Source: Doryteuthis pealeii (lineage: Eukaryota; Mollusca; Cephalopoda; Myopsida; Loliginidae). From it: 64,000 bases of DNA. Made by a program: the position numbers and the translations under genes. This document shows positions 36,067-46,125 of this stretch, piece after piece. A model generated the notes under the pieces. The model was not told where the DNA came from. It did no database searches and worked only from the letters and a program-made list of their open reading frames with translations. Where the stretch lies: positions 56,593,221 to 56,657,220 of the forward strand of contig CM042157.1 in assembly GCA_023376005.1 (NCBI GenBank), written 5' to 3'. Position 1 is the stretch's first letter, and each line of letters begins with the position of its first letter.

Positions 36067-37481
36067 AAGGCCACATTTATTTAGTTATATGCCCATTTCA
36101 TAAAATGTCCATTAGTCATGTGACCAGCAATGTATATAGACACAGTTGAGTGAATAAATGGTCAAATGAACAAACTTTTCATTGTAAATATTTCTTAATT
36201 GCACCAATCAGTAAAGAGCAGTTGAACTGAGAGTTGACAATAGAGCAGGTAGCCGCGGGAATGGTACTGAATGAACCGAAAATGTATGAAGATATTAAAC
36301 ACTCGAGTTAATCATAGAGAAATATGAGAAACAGGCTAGAATTAATTTCTTAAGAGCAATAGCAGTAGATAAAAATTGTTAACATTGTATTATGGAATCT
36401 CCCAAATTGGAAGCCAACCTCACTTGTCTAGAAATGAATTCTTCCCCTGAGAGTAAATAAATGAACTGAATTTTTTGTCTTCATCTTTTTTAAATTGCCT
36501 AGTGATCCCATGTCAGTGTGAATTAGGAACTAATCTTTCTGCTAAAAAGTATTGATATTTCAGGATAAGTACCATTTTAGTATACACTGTAAGATCAAAA
36601 TTTCAGGGTGAGTGATATTTTACTATACAATGTAAGCCCAATATTTCAATGTGAGCACCATTTTACAATACACTCTAAGCACAATATATCAGAGATATCA
36701 TGTCAAATACTGATAGGCCTAATATATTATTTGTAGCTTGATGGATTAACTTTAAACAAAGATATCTGAACCCTGTAGCAAATATTTGATGTGTTTTCTG
36801 CTTAATCCTTTCAATTTTTTTAGCATTAATTTCAATTTTAATTTTTTTGAAATTTCATTTTGATTACAATTTGGCTATATACTGTAAGTTTGATGTTTCA
36901 AAGTAAGAACCATTTTACTATTAAGCCCAATATTTCATTGTGAGCACTATTTTACTATACCCTGTAAGCCAAATATTTTAGGTCCAGGGAGGTCATAGCA
37001 GATATACTAATAATAAAAGTCTTAATATAGTAACAATTCACAGACTTAATGGAATGATGGAATGATAATGTATCATGGAACCTTCCAAATTGGAAGCCTA
37101 CCCGACTTGTCTATAAATGGACTCTTCTTCTAAGTGTATAAATGAGTGAGATATTTTTGTCTTCATCTTTTACAAATGCCAAGTAAACCTCAAAAAATTG
37201 TTTTTGTTCACTATTAATATTAAGACAGAATAATTTTTAGTGTTTTAATTCTGCTTGTATCATTACAGTGTTTCATATTAGGAATTATCTCCTAGCAAAT
37301 ATTCTTCTTGAATATTATTGCTCACTTTTAATATTTACAATGCAAAGAGATTGTTGGTCAAATATCCAGCCAGTGAAATGATGTTTTAATCAAATGTCTG
37401 TCGAGCATCTGCCTAGTTACAGCATACTACCCTTGTCCACAAAATTTAGTTTTGAAAAAAGGGGGTGGGGGATATATATAT

Positions 37482-37513
<32 letters not shown>

Positions 37514-37945
37514 CACACACATATACGTGTCTGTGTGTGTAGAAAATAGAAAAAAAAAATTATTCTCATAATGATAAATTTATTATAGATGGTGAAGACA
37601 ATGTTAAAACTCTCATCTACCATTTTAATTTGAAAAGATTTCTATCATTGTTCAGGCAACACTTTTCCCATCCTAATGTCCTGATGAAGGTTTGATAAAA
37701 ACTTAAACTTTTTAATATCGACTTCACCATCTATTACAGATTTATCTTTTTGGGAATATTTTGTTTGTTTTTTTGTTTTGTTTTTTAAAATTTTCTATAT
37801 ACTGTGGGATTTACTTCCATAATTTCTCCCCACACGTGCAACTTTTTATCTCTAAACTTTTTAATACCTTTGTTAGTTTGTTTTTTGTTTGTTTGGGTTT
37901 TTTTAAATTCCTAATTTTTAAGATTTTAATGTTTCTTAGGAAAAT
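28408..37945. repeat. 9.5 kb duplicated block A, copy 2
   Basis: Second full copy of block A, starting at 'gaacccgtcacag' and ending at 'taggaaaat'. Counterparts: SINE1 28540-28780, SINE2 29263-29545 and 30332-30546, SINE3 32797-32937 and 34100-34205, LINE end 33135-33290, hairpin element 33669-33880, ~240-bp array 34565-35590, 46-bp array 36555-36980, ribozyme-like foldback 37560-37745. No gene. Confidence 0.93.
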
Positions 37946-38514
37946 GTTATATTAAATGGGTTGAACTAGAAGTGCAAATTTATTATAAAAAAAAAAATTT
38001 CTTTGTTTTTTTCCAAAGTATCAAAACTTACGTGGCTGGTTTGTCAAGGGAGGTAACTGATTGCTATTCCCTGAAAAAGACATTTAAATTTAGATTCAAT
38101 AATTGAATAGAGGGGGAGGAAGGGTTGGAGTAATAAAGAAGTACAGACAGTAAATGAATAGCAAATTGAAAACCCAATGGTCCCATGTTGAATAATACTT
38201 TGTCGATGGAAAGCTGAATAAAAAAATTAAAAGAAAGAAAGAAAGAAAATGGTCCTTGAATATTGGCTTTTAGTGGTCAATGGTTTTATTACCTGGAATA
38301 CAAGGGAAAAAGAGAAAAAACAAAAAGAAAAATAAACACACAACACATAAACAGCTTTATATAATGAATTTTAGTGCCTATTATCAAAAGATATTTTATC
38401 TGATTATATATGAGTCAGATTCTTGCACTGATGAGCTAGTAAGTGAAACTATTAACAGACATATCTGACTCATTTGGATAAACATTTATATATACATTCT
38501 TCTTCATGATTTTA
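37946..38514. other. Unassigned sequence right of block A
   Basis: No gene or recognised repeat. A short (GAAA)n run lies at 38231-38248. The 62-codon plus frame at 38280 is Lys-rich noise. Confidence 0.55.
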
Positions 38515-38601
38515 TATATATATATGTTAAGGTAGAGTAGACATGGAGTCAACAGCACCTGATTACTGACAGTTTCTTGCCTATGTGATCTTCAGTCCAA
38601 C

Positions 38602-38639
<38 letters not shown>

Positions 38640-38640
38640 A

Positions 38641-38692
<52 letters not shown>
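38515..38692. repeat. (TA)n/(AC)n microsatellite cluster
   Basis: Several (AT)n runs with an (AC)n interruption, most clearly at 38602-38692. Confidence 0.9.
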
Positions 38693-38831
38693 TGAGATAG
38701 TCACTGTTTCAGCTTTTGCTGGAATGGCGTACCAAAGGCAGTATTATTGGTAGAGTGCTCAATATAAAAAATAGAGCTATTATATAATATAATAAGATAA
38801 ATATATAAAGGTCTTACATATCTATTTATTA

Positions 38832-38874
38832 TTCACAACCATATTGGTTTCATGCAATACAATCATCAGGTGAA
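38832..38874 (-). ncRNA. Hammerhead-ribozyme-like motif (left half of foldback)
   Basis: On the minus strand: TTCAC (stem I), CTGATGA, an 11-nt segment, GAAA, ACC-loop-GGT (stem III), T, then GTGAA (stem I). Both core boxes are intact and stem I is 5 bp. Stem II is weak, two pairs with a T/T mismatch next to the core, so activity is uncertain. Confidence 0.5.
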
Positions 38875-38889
38875 GATGTTTCAAATATC

Positions 38890-38932
38890 TTCACCTGATG
38901 ATTGCATCACATGAAACCAATATGGTTGTGAA
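38890..38932 (+). ncRNA. Hammerhead-ribozyme-like motif (right half of foldback)
   Basis: TTCAC (38890-38894), CTGATGA (38895-38901), stem II region 38902-38912, GAAA (38913-38916), stem III ACC/GGT closing AATAT, H17 = T38927, and GTGAA (38928-38932) closing stem I. Type I layout. Stem II is poor, so this is a structural candidate only. Confidence 0.5.
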
Positions 38933-39179
38933 TGTTCCTTTGTCATCTAATAAATAGATATGTAAAACCTTTATATATTTATCTTATTATATATATATAT
39001 ATATATATATATCGGAATTTCATGGTATGTGTGTGTCTTCTTATAACACTGAAAAGAGATGTTGTTCAGTATTAAAATCTTGCATACACCTTAATGTTTA
39101 TAATTAAAAAACACAAAATTTATTTATTGATTTTTACTGATTAAGTGATATAATTCAATAATTAAATAAAAATCAATCA

Positions 39180-40365
39180 ATTTTTGGAAAAGTAAAAGAA
39201 TGAACGTCTGCCAACATTACTGCCAGTACATGTTTAAATATCACTCTGATTCCATAGGCAAAATTTGAATCAAATGTGTTTTCAAAAATTTTGTAATTTA
39301 GTACGAACTGTTAAAAATCTTTTGGAGAACAAAAAAAATAAAAAATAAAAAAAATAAAAATAAAAATAAAAATAAAAAAATAAAATAAAATTAAAACTCA
39401 ACTTTTCAAACCAAGCATTTCCTTTCAAATGTAAATGGGGGAAAAAAAAAAGGAAAAAAAAGACAGAAATTGTAATCCCAAAAACTTTTTATATAAACTA
39501 AAAACAATTTTATTGATAACTTTTTTTTACAAATACCTTCATATTTCTTAGAATAAAATATATATATTTTTAATCAGTGAAACTCAAAACTTTTTTGAAA
39601 GAAACTATTCATAAAATAAAGAAATGCAAGATATTCCACCTACAAATAAGCTAACATTTAGCTATTAGCTTTTTTGTTACTTTTAGGGGTCAAAAAGGAA
39701 ATAAATTAAACTAAAATTTTTTATCACTAACTCAATAAGCAATTCATGAGATTAGTCACCTTTTCAAACATTTTCAATGTAAACAAAAAACAATATGCAA
39801 ATACTTAGTGATTAAAAAAAAAAAAGGGATATAAAAAAAATCATCCCTATGTAATAAAACAAATCCAACTACTGCTAAATTACAAACTCTTAAAGCACAG
39901 ATAGAACTAACTAAAACTTAACCTCACTCCCACCCCAGTTAGTATTACGACATAACTTGCGGTTTATATTAAAATATCACAGATTCCATTCGTGAAATTT
40001 GAATTTAATGCCTTTTCGAACATTCTATGGAATAGAATTAAGTGTAAAAAGAAAAGTTAATTTTTGTGCTGAACTAAAAAATAAATCATGAAAATGTTCT
40101 CCAAGATTTTTTGTTCATTTTCCTAATACTATTTTAAAAGTAAATAAAAAGAAACAGTAATACAAAACATCTTACATTCTTAATTCATAGCTTTTTTTTT
40201 TTTTTTTTTTTCCACGGTAATAAAGAAAAGACGTTAAACCAATACATTTATCATTGTAAATCAACTGGCAATTAAGTAACTTTTAAGAAAAATAAATTTA
40301 TTCCAAACCACTCGGGATTTTAGGGTTTTTTTTTTTCTTAAATAATACTGAGGTATTTACACAAA
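39180..40365 (+). repeat. Diverged direct repeats, unit ~600-750 bp, with (AAAAT)n
   Basis: 'taaatatcac..tgattccat' and 'aaatttgaat..aatg..ttttc' occur near 39236-39290 and 39972-40020. 'accactc..ga.tttagggtt' and 'gta.tcaac.ggcaa' occur near 40255-40335 and again near 40875-40945. An (AAAAT)n run lies at 39334-39388. Unit limits are unclear. Confidence 0.45.
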
Positions 40366-41370
40366 CCACAAGTATGGAGCATCCAGTGATGATCAAACTC
40401 GCTATTCAGTAGTAATGGATATGCGAGATTACCTTGGTAACAATTACACCGTGATGAACACCTATTTCTTTACCCAATCCGTTTGCCATGGTAGGATGTG
40501 ACACAGGGTAGCAAGTATGGGGCATACAGTGAGTATCAAACTTGCTATTCAGTAGTAATGAACTATTGAGAAGAGTTTACTGACCATTTACACCATAATG
40601 GAACACCCTCCCCTATTTACCCAAGCCATTCATCACGGATAGGATTTGATTCAAGGATAGAGCATGCAGGGAACATCAAACTCTCTATTCAGTAGTAACG
40701 GACCAAACCAAATGCTACTCTTTTCAAAAAGAACCAAAAAAAAAAAAAAAAAAAAATGTAAACCAAAAATAGAAATCTTAAATTTTTAATTCCTAGCTTC
40801 TTTTTATTGTTACATTTTGATAGGGTAAAAAACCGAATGAATTAAACGAATACATTTTCTACCATTGTAACTCAACCGGCAAAGAAGAACTAACCTTTAG
40901 AAAAATAAAATTGTTTCAAACCACTCATGAGTTTAGGGTTACATTTTTTTTTCAAATGATATTTTAAATGTAGGTATTTACCCAACCAGTTCATCCTGGA
41001 TAGGATGTAACACACAGTCACAAGTATGGGGCACCCAGCGAGGATTGAACTAGCTATTCAATAGTAAAGGAACTATGTGAGTAACATGGTAACTATTATG
41101 CCATGATGTGATTCCTTCTTATTTACCAGAAACTATTTATCATGCATGGGTTCGTAATTATGTGGCATCCAGCAAGGATTGAACTCGCTATTCAGTAGTA
41201 ATGGATTTATGAGACTACCTTGCTAACTATTACACAACGATGGAACCTCCTTTTCTTTACCCAACCCATTCGTCACAGGTAGGATATGGCATGCAAAGGG
41301 CATCGAGTATTGAACTCACTATTCATTATTAAAGTGAGACTAACTTGCAAACTCTTATGCCAAAATGGGA
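40366..41370 (-). mobile_element. Cluster of about six SINE family 3 copies
   Basis: Six minus-oriented copies at about 40366-40465, 40475-40605, 40610-40700, 40975-41112, 41120-41246 and 41260-41370. Each contains 'acaagtatggggcatccag', 'gaggatcaaactcgctattc', 'agtagtaatgga' and, in most, 'taacaattacaccatgatg'. The even spacing (~130 bp) suggests tandem duplication rather than independent insertions. A ~250-bp non-SINE section separates two groups of three. Confidence 0.75.
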
Positions 41371-41815
41371 CGCCTTTGATATTAAAAATGTAAACATCAA
41401 AAAGAGACTATTACTAAAATAAACAAATATTATAATACACAAATTCTTAGCTTTGTTTATCATTAAATATTCAATAAACAAATAATTTTCATTCAAATGA
41501 ATATGCAACATTTTCCTCCTACAAATAAAGACACATGTTGGTTGGTTGGTTGGATTTTACAGCATGTCAACCCTTGGGTTAATCTATATCAAAGTTGTGT
41601 TTGTTTTATTCATTATTATTAGGTGTTCCAATTTTTTAAAAACTCAAAATTGAAAGTTCACCATTAGATGCAGTTTAAAAGGAAGAATGGTGAACAATGG
41701 AAGTCAGTAATATTGTCCTATAAAACTTTACCTTTGATAGTAGAGGCATTATACCATTTTACTTATTACTGTACAATGGGAGGGGGGGGTCTGAATAGTA
41801 TACTGGCCTTTATGG

Positions 41816-42104
41816 AGGCATTCATAGTGTAATGGTTACCATTATAGTAAATAGACATGGCAGGACCAGTTCAAATCCTGGACGAGGTTGTTTGCATTTC
41901 ACATAGTATTAATACACTTTGGAAAGGTATGAATCTAACTATTCTCACCCCAGCCATGGGTAAATAGTAGGGCTGACTGGGCTCTTTAACCTTTCTTAGG
42001 CAACCAGTTAAGAAGGAAGGAAAACTGAATTCAAACCTGTTAAACTTTGCTTAAGAAATTGACCTTGTGTCACATCCTACTCATTCAGAGGGGTTGATAA
42101 ATAT
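41816..42104 (+). mobile_element. Full-length SINE family 2 with 18-bp target duplication
   Basis: The direct repeat GTATACTGGCCTTTATGG at 41798-41815 and 42105-42122 is perfect. The insert begins AGGCATTCATAGTGTAATGG (A-box-like), has B-box-like AGTTCAAATCC at about 41870, then the family body, and ends TTGATAAATAT. This defines the element ends and shows target-primed retrotransposition. It has no coding capacity; a LINE would have supplied reverse transcriptase. Confidence 0.9.
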
Positions 42105-42359
42105 GTATACTGGCCTTTATGGCCAATAAACATGTCTGAACTTTCAGCATGGTCACCATCAAAATCAATGGAAAGTTGAAAAAGAGAAAAATGTTATATA
42201 AATTTGATAATTGTTCTTTTGTTATTGTTAAGAAACCTCACCCCTTACAAAAAATAAAGGAGGGGGGGATTGTTATTTCTGTTGATGCTAAGTGGGAGGG
42301 AAGATTGGGATGCAAGTACGAGTAACCAATACACTGTAGAATAGATTTCCTTCCCTATT

Positions 42360-42620
42360 GTTTGGTTGTTTGGTGTTTTACAGCATGTTAACCTGGCAGG
42401 GATAGAACCCAGGTGGTTGAGCAGTCCATGACTTGCAATACTCCACTTTGGTCTTTTCTTGGGCTAGACGGGAGGTCTCTGACCACCCGTTTAGCCAAAG
42501 AAAAGACCAATCAAGCACCTACATGATTGCCCCAACCCTATTGCCCTTATGGCAAGCCACAACCCTTTTTATCATATGGGTGCTAGAAGGCGGTGTCCTG
42601 GGAATGACGTTAAACTTTTT
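42360..42620 (+). repeat. Dispersed repeat R4, copy 2
   Basis: Collinear with 7790-8045 and starts at 'ttacagcatgttaacc'. A related start occurs at 41545-41580. It contains an internal 'tttggtcttttcttgggct' / 'agccaaagaaaagacca' inverted repeat (42450-42510). Ends 'gggaatgacgttaaac'. Confidence 0.75.
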
Positions 42621-42640
42621 TTTAAAGGTTTAGGGAATGT

Positions 42641-43574
42641 GGAGCACCCCTTCATCACATTTGCTCCTTGGTCCACTCTGACCCGGAGTGGTAGTACCTG
42701 TTAGGGTCCCATCTATGGGTTAAATAGAAAATGTATTTATAAATAAAATTGAGTATCCATTAAGAATAACTTTATTTCAAAACTTTATCGGCATTAAATG
42801 ACCCACTGAGGTTGATATGCCATAAAACAAAACAAACCAAAATTAACCTGGCAGGATAAAGTGTCCAACACAATTGTGCTGGATTGCGCTGACATGAACA
42901 GCATGTTCTCCATTCTCTGTGAGAGGCGCCTTCGCTGGCTTGGACATGTCAGGAGATTGAAAAATGGCCACATCCCAAAAGATCTTTTGTATGGTGAATT
43001 AGCAAAAGGCTCCCAATCAGTTGGTAGACCACGCCTATGATTTAAAGATGCCTGCAGGAGAGTCATGAGGATATACCATATTGATACAAACACGTGATGC
43101 AAAAAAACAGAGTGGCCTGGTGTCTTAACATTAACCAAGGCACGGAGAGGGGTGAGGTGGAGAGGAGAGTAGCCTCAACAGCAAAGAGAGTCAGAAAGAG
43201 AGAGAAAAGACAGCAGCCCAAGAAAGCATCACAGTTTGTGTACATTCAGTGCACCAAAGACTGTCACTCAAGAATTGGCCTGTAGAGTCACTTGCGCAGA
43301 TGCAGATAAATTATTTTTTTTTACACTACACCATCGTCCTCAGTAGACGGAAAAGTGCCAACAAAAACCCACTGGGTCATTTTATGCTGAAGATGTTTGT
43401 TTTATTCATTCTTTATATAAGTACTCATTTTTTTTTTTTTAACTTTATTTTTTTAAACACATTTTTGCAAAATCATTTTTCTTTCTATTTGACCCAAAGA
43501 TGGAACCCTGACAGGTACTACCACTCCGGATCTGAGTGTACCTGGGAGAAATGGTGATGAAGGGGTACTCCAGA
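42641..43574. mobile_element. Inverted repeats (~95 bp) enclosing a LINE fragment
   Basis: Left arm 42641-42731 and right arm 43479-43574 are inverted copies ('ccggagtggtagtacctg', 'accccttcatcac'). A similar end occurs at 55292-55315. The LINE fragment and a T-rich segment lie between them. It could be a foldback element that received the LINE piece, or two inverted copies of one repeat. Confidence 0.6.
42866..43305 (+). pseudogene. LINE ORF C-terminal remnant with zinc-finger-like end
   Basis: Joining frames by eye, the plus strand reads VLDCADMNSMFSILCERRLR, then WLGHVRRLKNGHIPKDLLYG, ELAKGSRSVGRPRL, KDACRRVMR, and later FVYIQCTKDCHSRIGL. This order, WLGHV-R--DGRIPKDLLYGEL, GRPRLRFKD, then a Cys2-His-Cys type end with DCHSRIGL, is known from the C-terminus of animal non-LTR retrotransposon ORF2 proteins. 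Stops and frameshifts break it: a stop replaces the residue after GRPRL, and the last cysteines are lost. Two short frames overlapping it are pieces of the same remnant. Upstream reverse transcriptase is missing, so the copy is 5'-truncated or rearranged. The clade was not determined. Confidence 0.7.
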
Positions 43575-43779
43575 GCTCCAGATTTAGAACTTTACCATTA
43601 GATGCAGTTTAGTGTCATGCCCAGGACACTCCCTATTGTTTAAACATTGTAAACAATCCAAAGAATCTCACAGCCATAGAAATCTAGACATCATTTAATG
43701 AAATGATATAATAAAAATTCCAATCTGTGATTACTCCAGATTTTCCAGTCAAAGTTATAATTTTGATTTTTCAGACTGT

Positions 43780-43860
43780 TGCCTTCATCTTTATTATGAT
43801 CCATAAAAACACAACGTTTCAGCCACTGTATTCTCTGGCCTTCTTCAGGTGTTTCCTGAC
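43780..43860 (-). mobile_element. Penelope-like terminus
   Basis: The minus strand reads 'gaaacacctgaagaaggcc', 'ggctgaaacgttgtgt', 'cataataaagatgaaggc' and 'aacagtctgaaaaatc'. Same two-module order as 44530, 52935 and 58222. No reverse transcriptase or GIY-YIG coding sequence is nearby. Confidence 0.6.
43807..43854 (-). ncRNA. Hammerhead-like motif with 6-bp stem I and minimal stem III
   Basis: Minus strand: AAACAC (43854-43849), CTGAAGA (43848-43842), stem II AGGCCA/TGGCT with one bulged G, GAAA (43820-43817), C, G, T and the H17 T, then GTGTTT (43812-43807) fully complementary to AAACAC. CUGAAGA fits CUGANGA. Stem III is only two pairs with no loop, which could form only between two molecules or needs another fold. 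Confidence 0.45.
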
Positions 43861-43949
43861 TATCCGAGTATAGCAATAACCCAATCTGGGAAATCATTTT
43901 GAATAGTTTTGTCTGTTGATCAAACAAGGTGTTGTAGAAATTTTGAAGA

Positions 43950-44393
43950 TCTCATTTATTAATAATGGAGATTGTCTGTATTTCTGTCTGTAACAAAAAC
44001 TACATCATAGCTCTACGTCACAGCTTACGTCACAATATTCTTATGCTATATACACCCAAAATTTGAGTAAGCAATTTAAAAAATTGTTTTTTTTTGTTTT
44101 TTTTACAGTAACAAGAAGTTAACTAAAAAGTTTACAAATAAATAAATACCTACGATTTTGTGGAAAATTGATGTGGAAAATATTCAAAATAATTGTTTGA
44201 TTATTACATGCATGCAACAGTTTTCATTTCAAATTGTTTTTTTTTTTTTGTTTTTTTACTCCTTTAATAAATTTGAGGATTCTGCTTACTTGATACAAAC
44301 CCTCTGACATTAAATTTTTAACTTCCACCCTCTCAGGCAATGTCTTTCAAAAATTAATTTTTACAACGCCCGGAGGGTGTTTTCTGTTCCTAG
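43950..44393 (+). mobile_element. Complete Helitron-like non-autonomous element, 444 bp
   Basis: Begins TC (TCTCATTTATTAATAATGG) after A43949 and ends CTAG (44390-44393) before T44394. Upstream of CTAG is the short hairpin CGCCCGGAGGGTG. The 5' end shares 'aatggagattgt' and 'tttctgtctgtaac' with 2659. No coding sequence. The A/T flanks without target duplication fit Helitron insertion. Confidence 0.7.
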
Positions 44394-44529
44394 TAATAAT
44401 AATGACGTCATTGTTTTTGCATACCTATTAATCTGAGATGTGTCATGAGAAGCATCAAATGCCTTGTTTGATTAACAGTCAAACTATTCAAAATAATTTC
44501 CCAGGTTGGATCATTGCTATGTTAGGATA

Positions 44530-44670
44530 GACAGGGGAACACCTGAAAAAGGCTGTGGGATACAGTGACTGATACGTGTTTTTACATACCACAATAAAGA
44601 TGAGGACAACAATCTGAAAAATCAAAATTATACACATCAAGCCTCATCTCAAAAATTCAGACAAATAATT
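44530..44670 (+). mobile_element. Penelope-like terminus, decayed
   Basis: 'ggaacacctgaaaaaggctg', 'tgactgatacgtgttttta', 'caataaagatgaggacaaca' and 'atctgaaaaatcaaaatta', then 'catcaagcctcatctcaaa'. The core boxes are mutated. Confidence 0.55.
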
Positions 44671-44769
44671 CAAAGTTAATATACTTAATCATCTTTTGCA
44701 TAGCGTAATGGTTAACAAGTTAGGCTAGTAAACCAGTGTTAGTGTCATAATAAAAAAAAGTAAGTAAAG

Positions 44770-45013
44770 TCGACGGGGCGGCCTAAAGTCGGTATCAGCC
44801 AGTCAGCGAGGGAGTCTATCCCCTTTTCAATAGCGCTAGACAAAGGAGATTGTTTTAGCATCTGAGGTGGAGCGCCACACCTACCATCAGCTCCTCACTT
44901 TACCGCAGAGATCCCTGTGCTACTCATACGCTGAGTTGGCGAGGACCGGTATCGAACTAGGAACCTTGTGGTTTCTAGCCGAACGCTCTACCGACTGAGC
45001 TAACCTGGCCCCT
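44770..45013 (-). mobile_element. SINE family 1, minus, near full length
   Basis: Tail 'cggcctaaagtcggtatcag' at the left and the tRNA-like head at the right (minus: 'gttagctcagtcggtagagc', 'ggttcctagttcgatacc'). The A- and B-boxes are well kept. The best copy of the family together with 46370 and 52232. Confidence 0.85.
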
Positions 45014-45863
45014 TAATAATGAGATGTAATCGTTTGTTTTTCTCACAAATAATATCTGATCAAACCTCAGAAGAGAGAAACAAGATCTCATGAACTTGTT
45101 AATTCAACCTTGCAATTGCAAATTACTCTGTTCACCATGTATCTTTGCTCAGTAAACCATTTCCCACTATTTTTAATACTCGTATTTCTTACTATTATTT
45201 TTCTGTTAACTCTGATAGCCGAGTTACAACAGTTAGTGAGTTCAATTCTCACTGGGCGTATCACTCTTCTAATCATGGTGTTTTTCTGAATGGCCCACCT
45301 GAGACTTCAATTTTTTATAGAAAAGAAAAGAGGAAAAAGAAATCAACTTTTTCCTAGTTCTAAATCAAAATTGTATTCTGAAGTGAAAATGGTTGATGTA
45401 CCTTCAATGTAAAATTACATTGAATATCAATATATTAATACCTGTGTCCCTTGATTGTATGGCCAACTATCATCTTGCAACACCCTTGGTTAAAACCCAC
45501 TTACTGTATCTCGGCATTAGATAACCCAGAAAGTTTTGATATAACATAAAACCAAACAAACAAAAATATTTGATTTGCCAATTCAACAATGTCGATCTAA
45601 GATTAGATGTTGACCCAAAAGTGGATACTTAAAACTAACAAACTAACAGTAAACAATGTGGTATTTAAATAAAGAAACAAAGAAGAGGCCCTAATCATCT
45701 AACAAGAATGGCATTAGCTTATGCAATTTTATGCTCTTTTGATTAGGTTATATTTTTGGCAAACGCTGAAGTTATTCAGTAAGTACTTTTGGAGTGGATC
45801 TTTTTGTGTTAGTGCTAAAATTCAATTTGCTTCGTCAATACAAGTTGTAAAAATAGGCGAGTC

Positions 45864-46031
45864 ATGTCCAATCTCTGCGGAAAAAGATTAACTAATGTTG
45901 AGGTGTGGCGATTGCCAATCAAATCAGTCTTAAAGAAGAAAGAGACTCAAGATGAGTCTGAACCTTTGAATAAGGAAAAGAAAGAAAATAGTCAAGATAG
46001 AAAGAGACTCAAGATGAGTCTGAACCTTTGA
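45864..46031 (+). CDS. Small ORF (55 aa), weak candidate
   Basis: ATG at 45864 opens a 55-codon frame beginning MSNLCGKRLTNVEVWRLPIK and ending with TGA at 46029. The first 30 residues have balanced composition, unlike most frames here. The rest is Lys/Glu-rich because it runs into a 62-bp minisatellite; 62 is not a multiple of three, so the frame is lost in the second unit. It could be the start of a gene whose downstream part was disrupted by the repeat, an exon, or chance. I recognise no family. No promoter or polyadenylation context was established. Confidence 0.2.
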   Translation: MSNLCGKRLTNVEVWRLPIKSVLKKKETQDESEPLNKEKKENSQDRKRLKMSLNL

Positions 46032-46125
46032 ATAAGGAAAAGAAAGAAAATAGTCAAGATAGAAAGAGACTCAAGATGAGTCTGGACCTTTTGAATAAGG
46101 AAAAGAAAGAAAAACGAAAGAAAAT
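45936..46125 (+). repeat. 62-bp minisatellite, about three units
   Basis: 'agagactcaagatgagtctg', 'aacctttgaataaggaaaag' and 'aaagaaaatagtcaagatag' repeat with a period of exactly 62 at 45941, 46003 and 46065. The first two units are nearly identical; the third has small changes. Confidence 0.95.

Larger units (their letters stand above)
38790..38990. mobile_element. ~200-bp foldback carrying two opposed hammerhead folds
   Basis: Left and right halves are inverted copies: 'ataagataaatatataaag' at 38792 matches the complement of 'ctttatatatttatcttat' at 38969, and 'ccatattggtttcat' matches 'atgaaaccaatatgg'. The centre is near 38882. Each half holds a hammerhead-like motif pointing outward. 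Interpreted as an inverted pair of Penelope-like or retrozyme-like termini, flanked by an (AT)n tract. No ORF. Confidence 0.65.

Noticed and set aside
40366..41370. Regularly spaced repeats as a possible CRISPR array
   Set aside because: Units are ~130 bp, diverged and tRNA-like, in a eukaryotic setting with no cas genes.
43139..43285. Basic frame ending FVYIQCTKDCHSRIGL as a zinc-finger protein gene
   Set aside because: It matches the known C-terminus of a LINE ORF and lacks the final cysteine and histidine residues, so it is a transposon remnant.
45936..46125. Minisatellite as a coding repeat protein
   Set aside because: The 62-bp period shifts the frame in each unit and a stop appears in the second unit.
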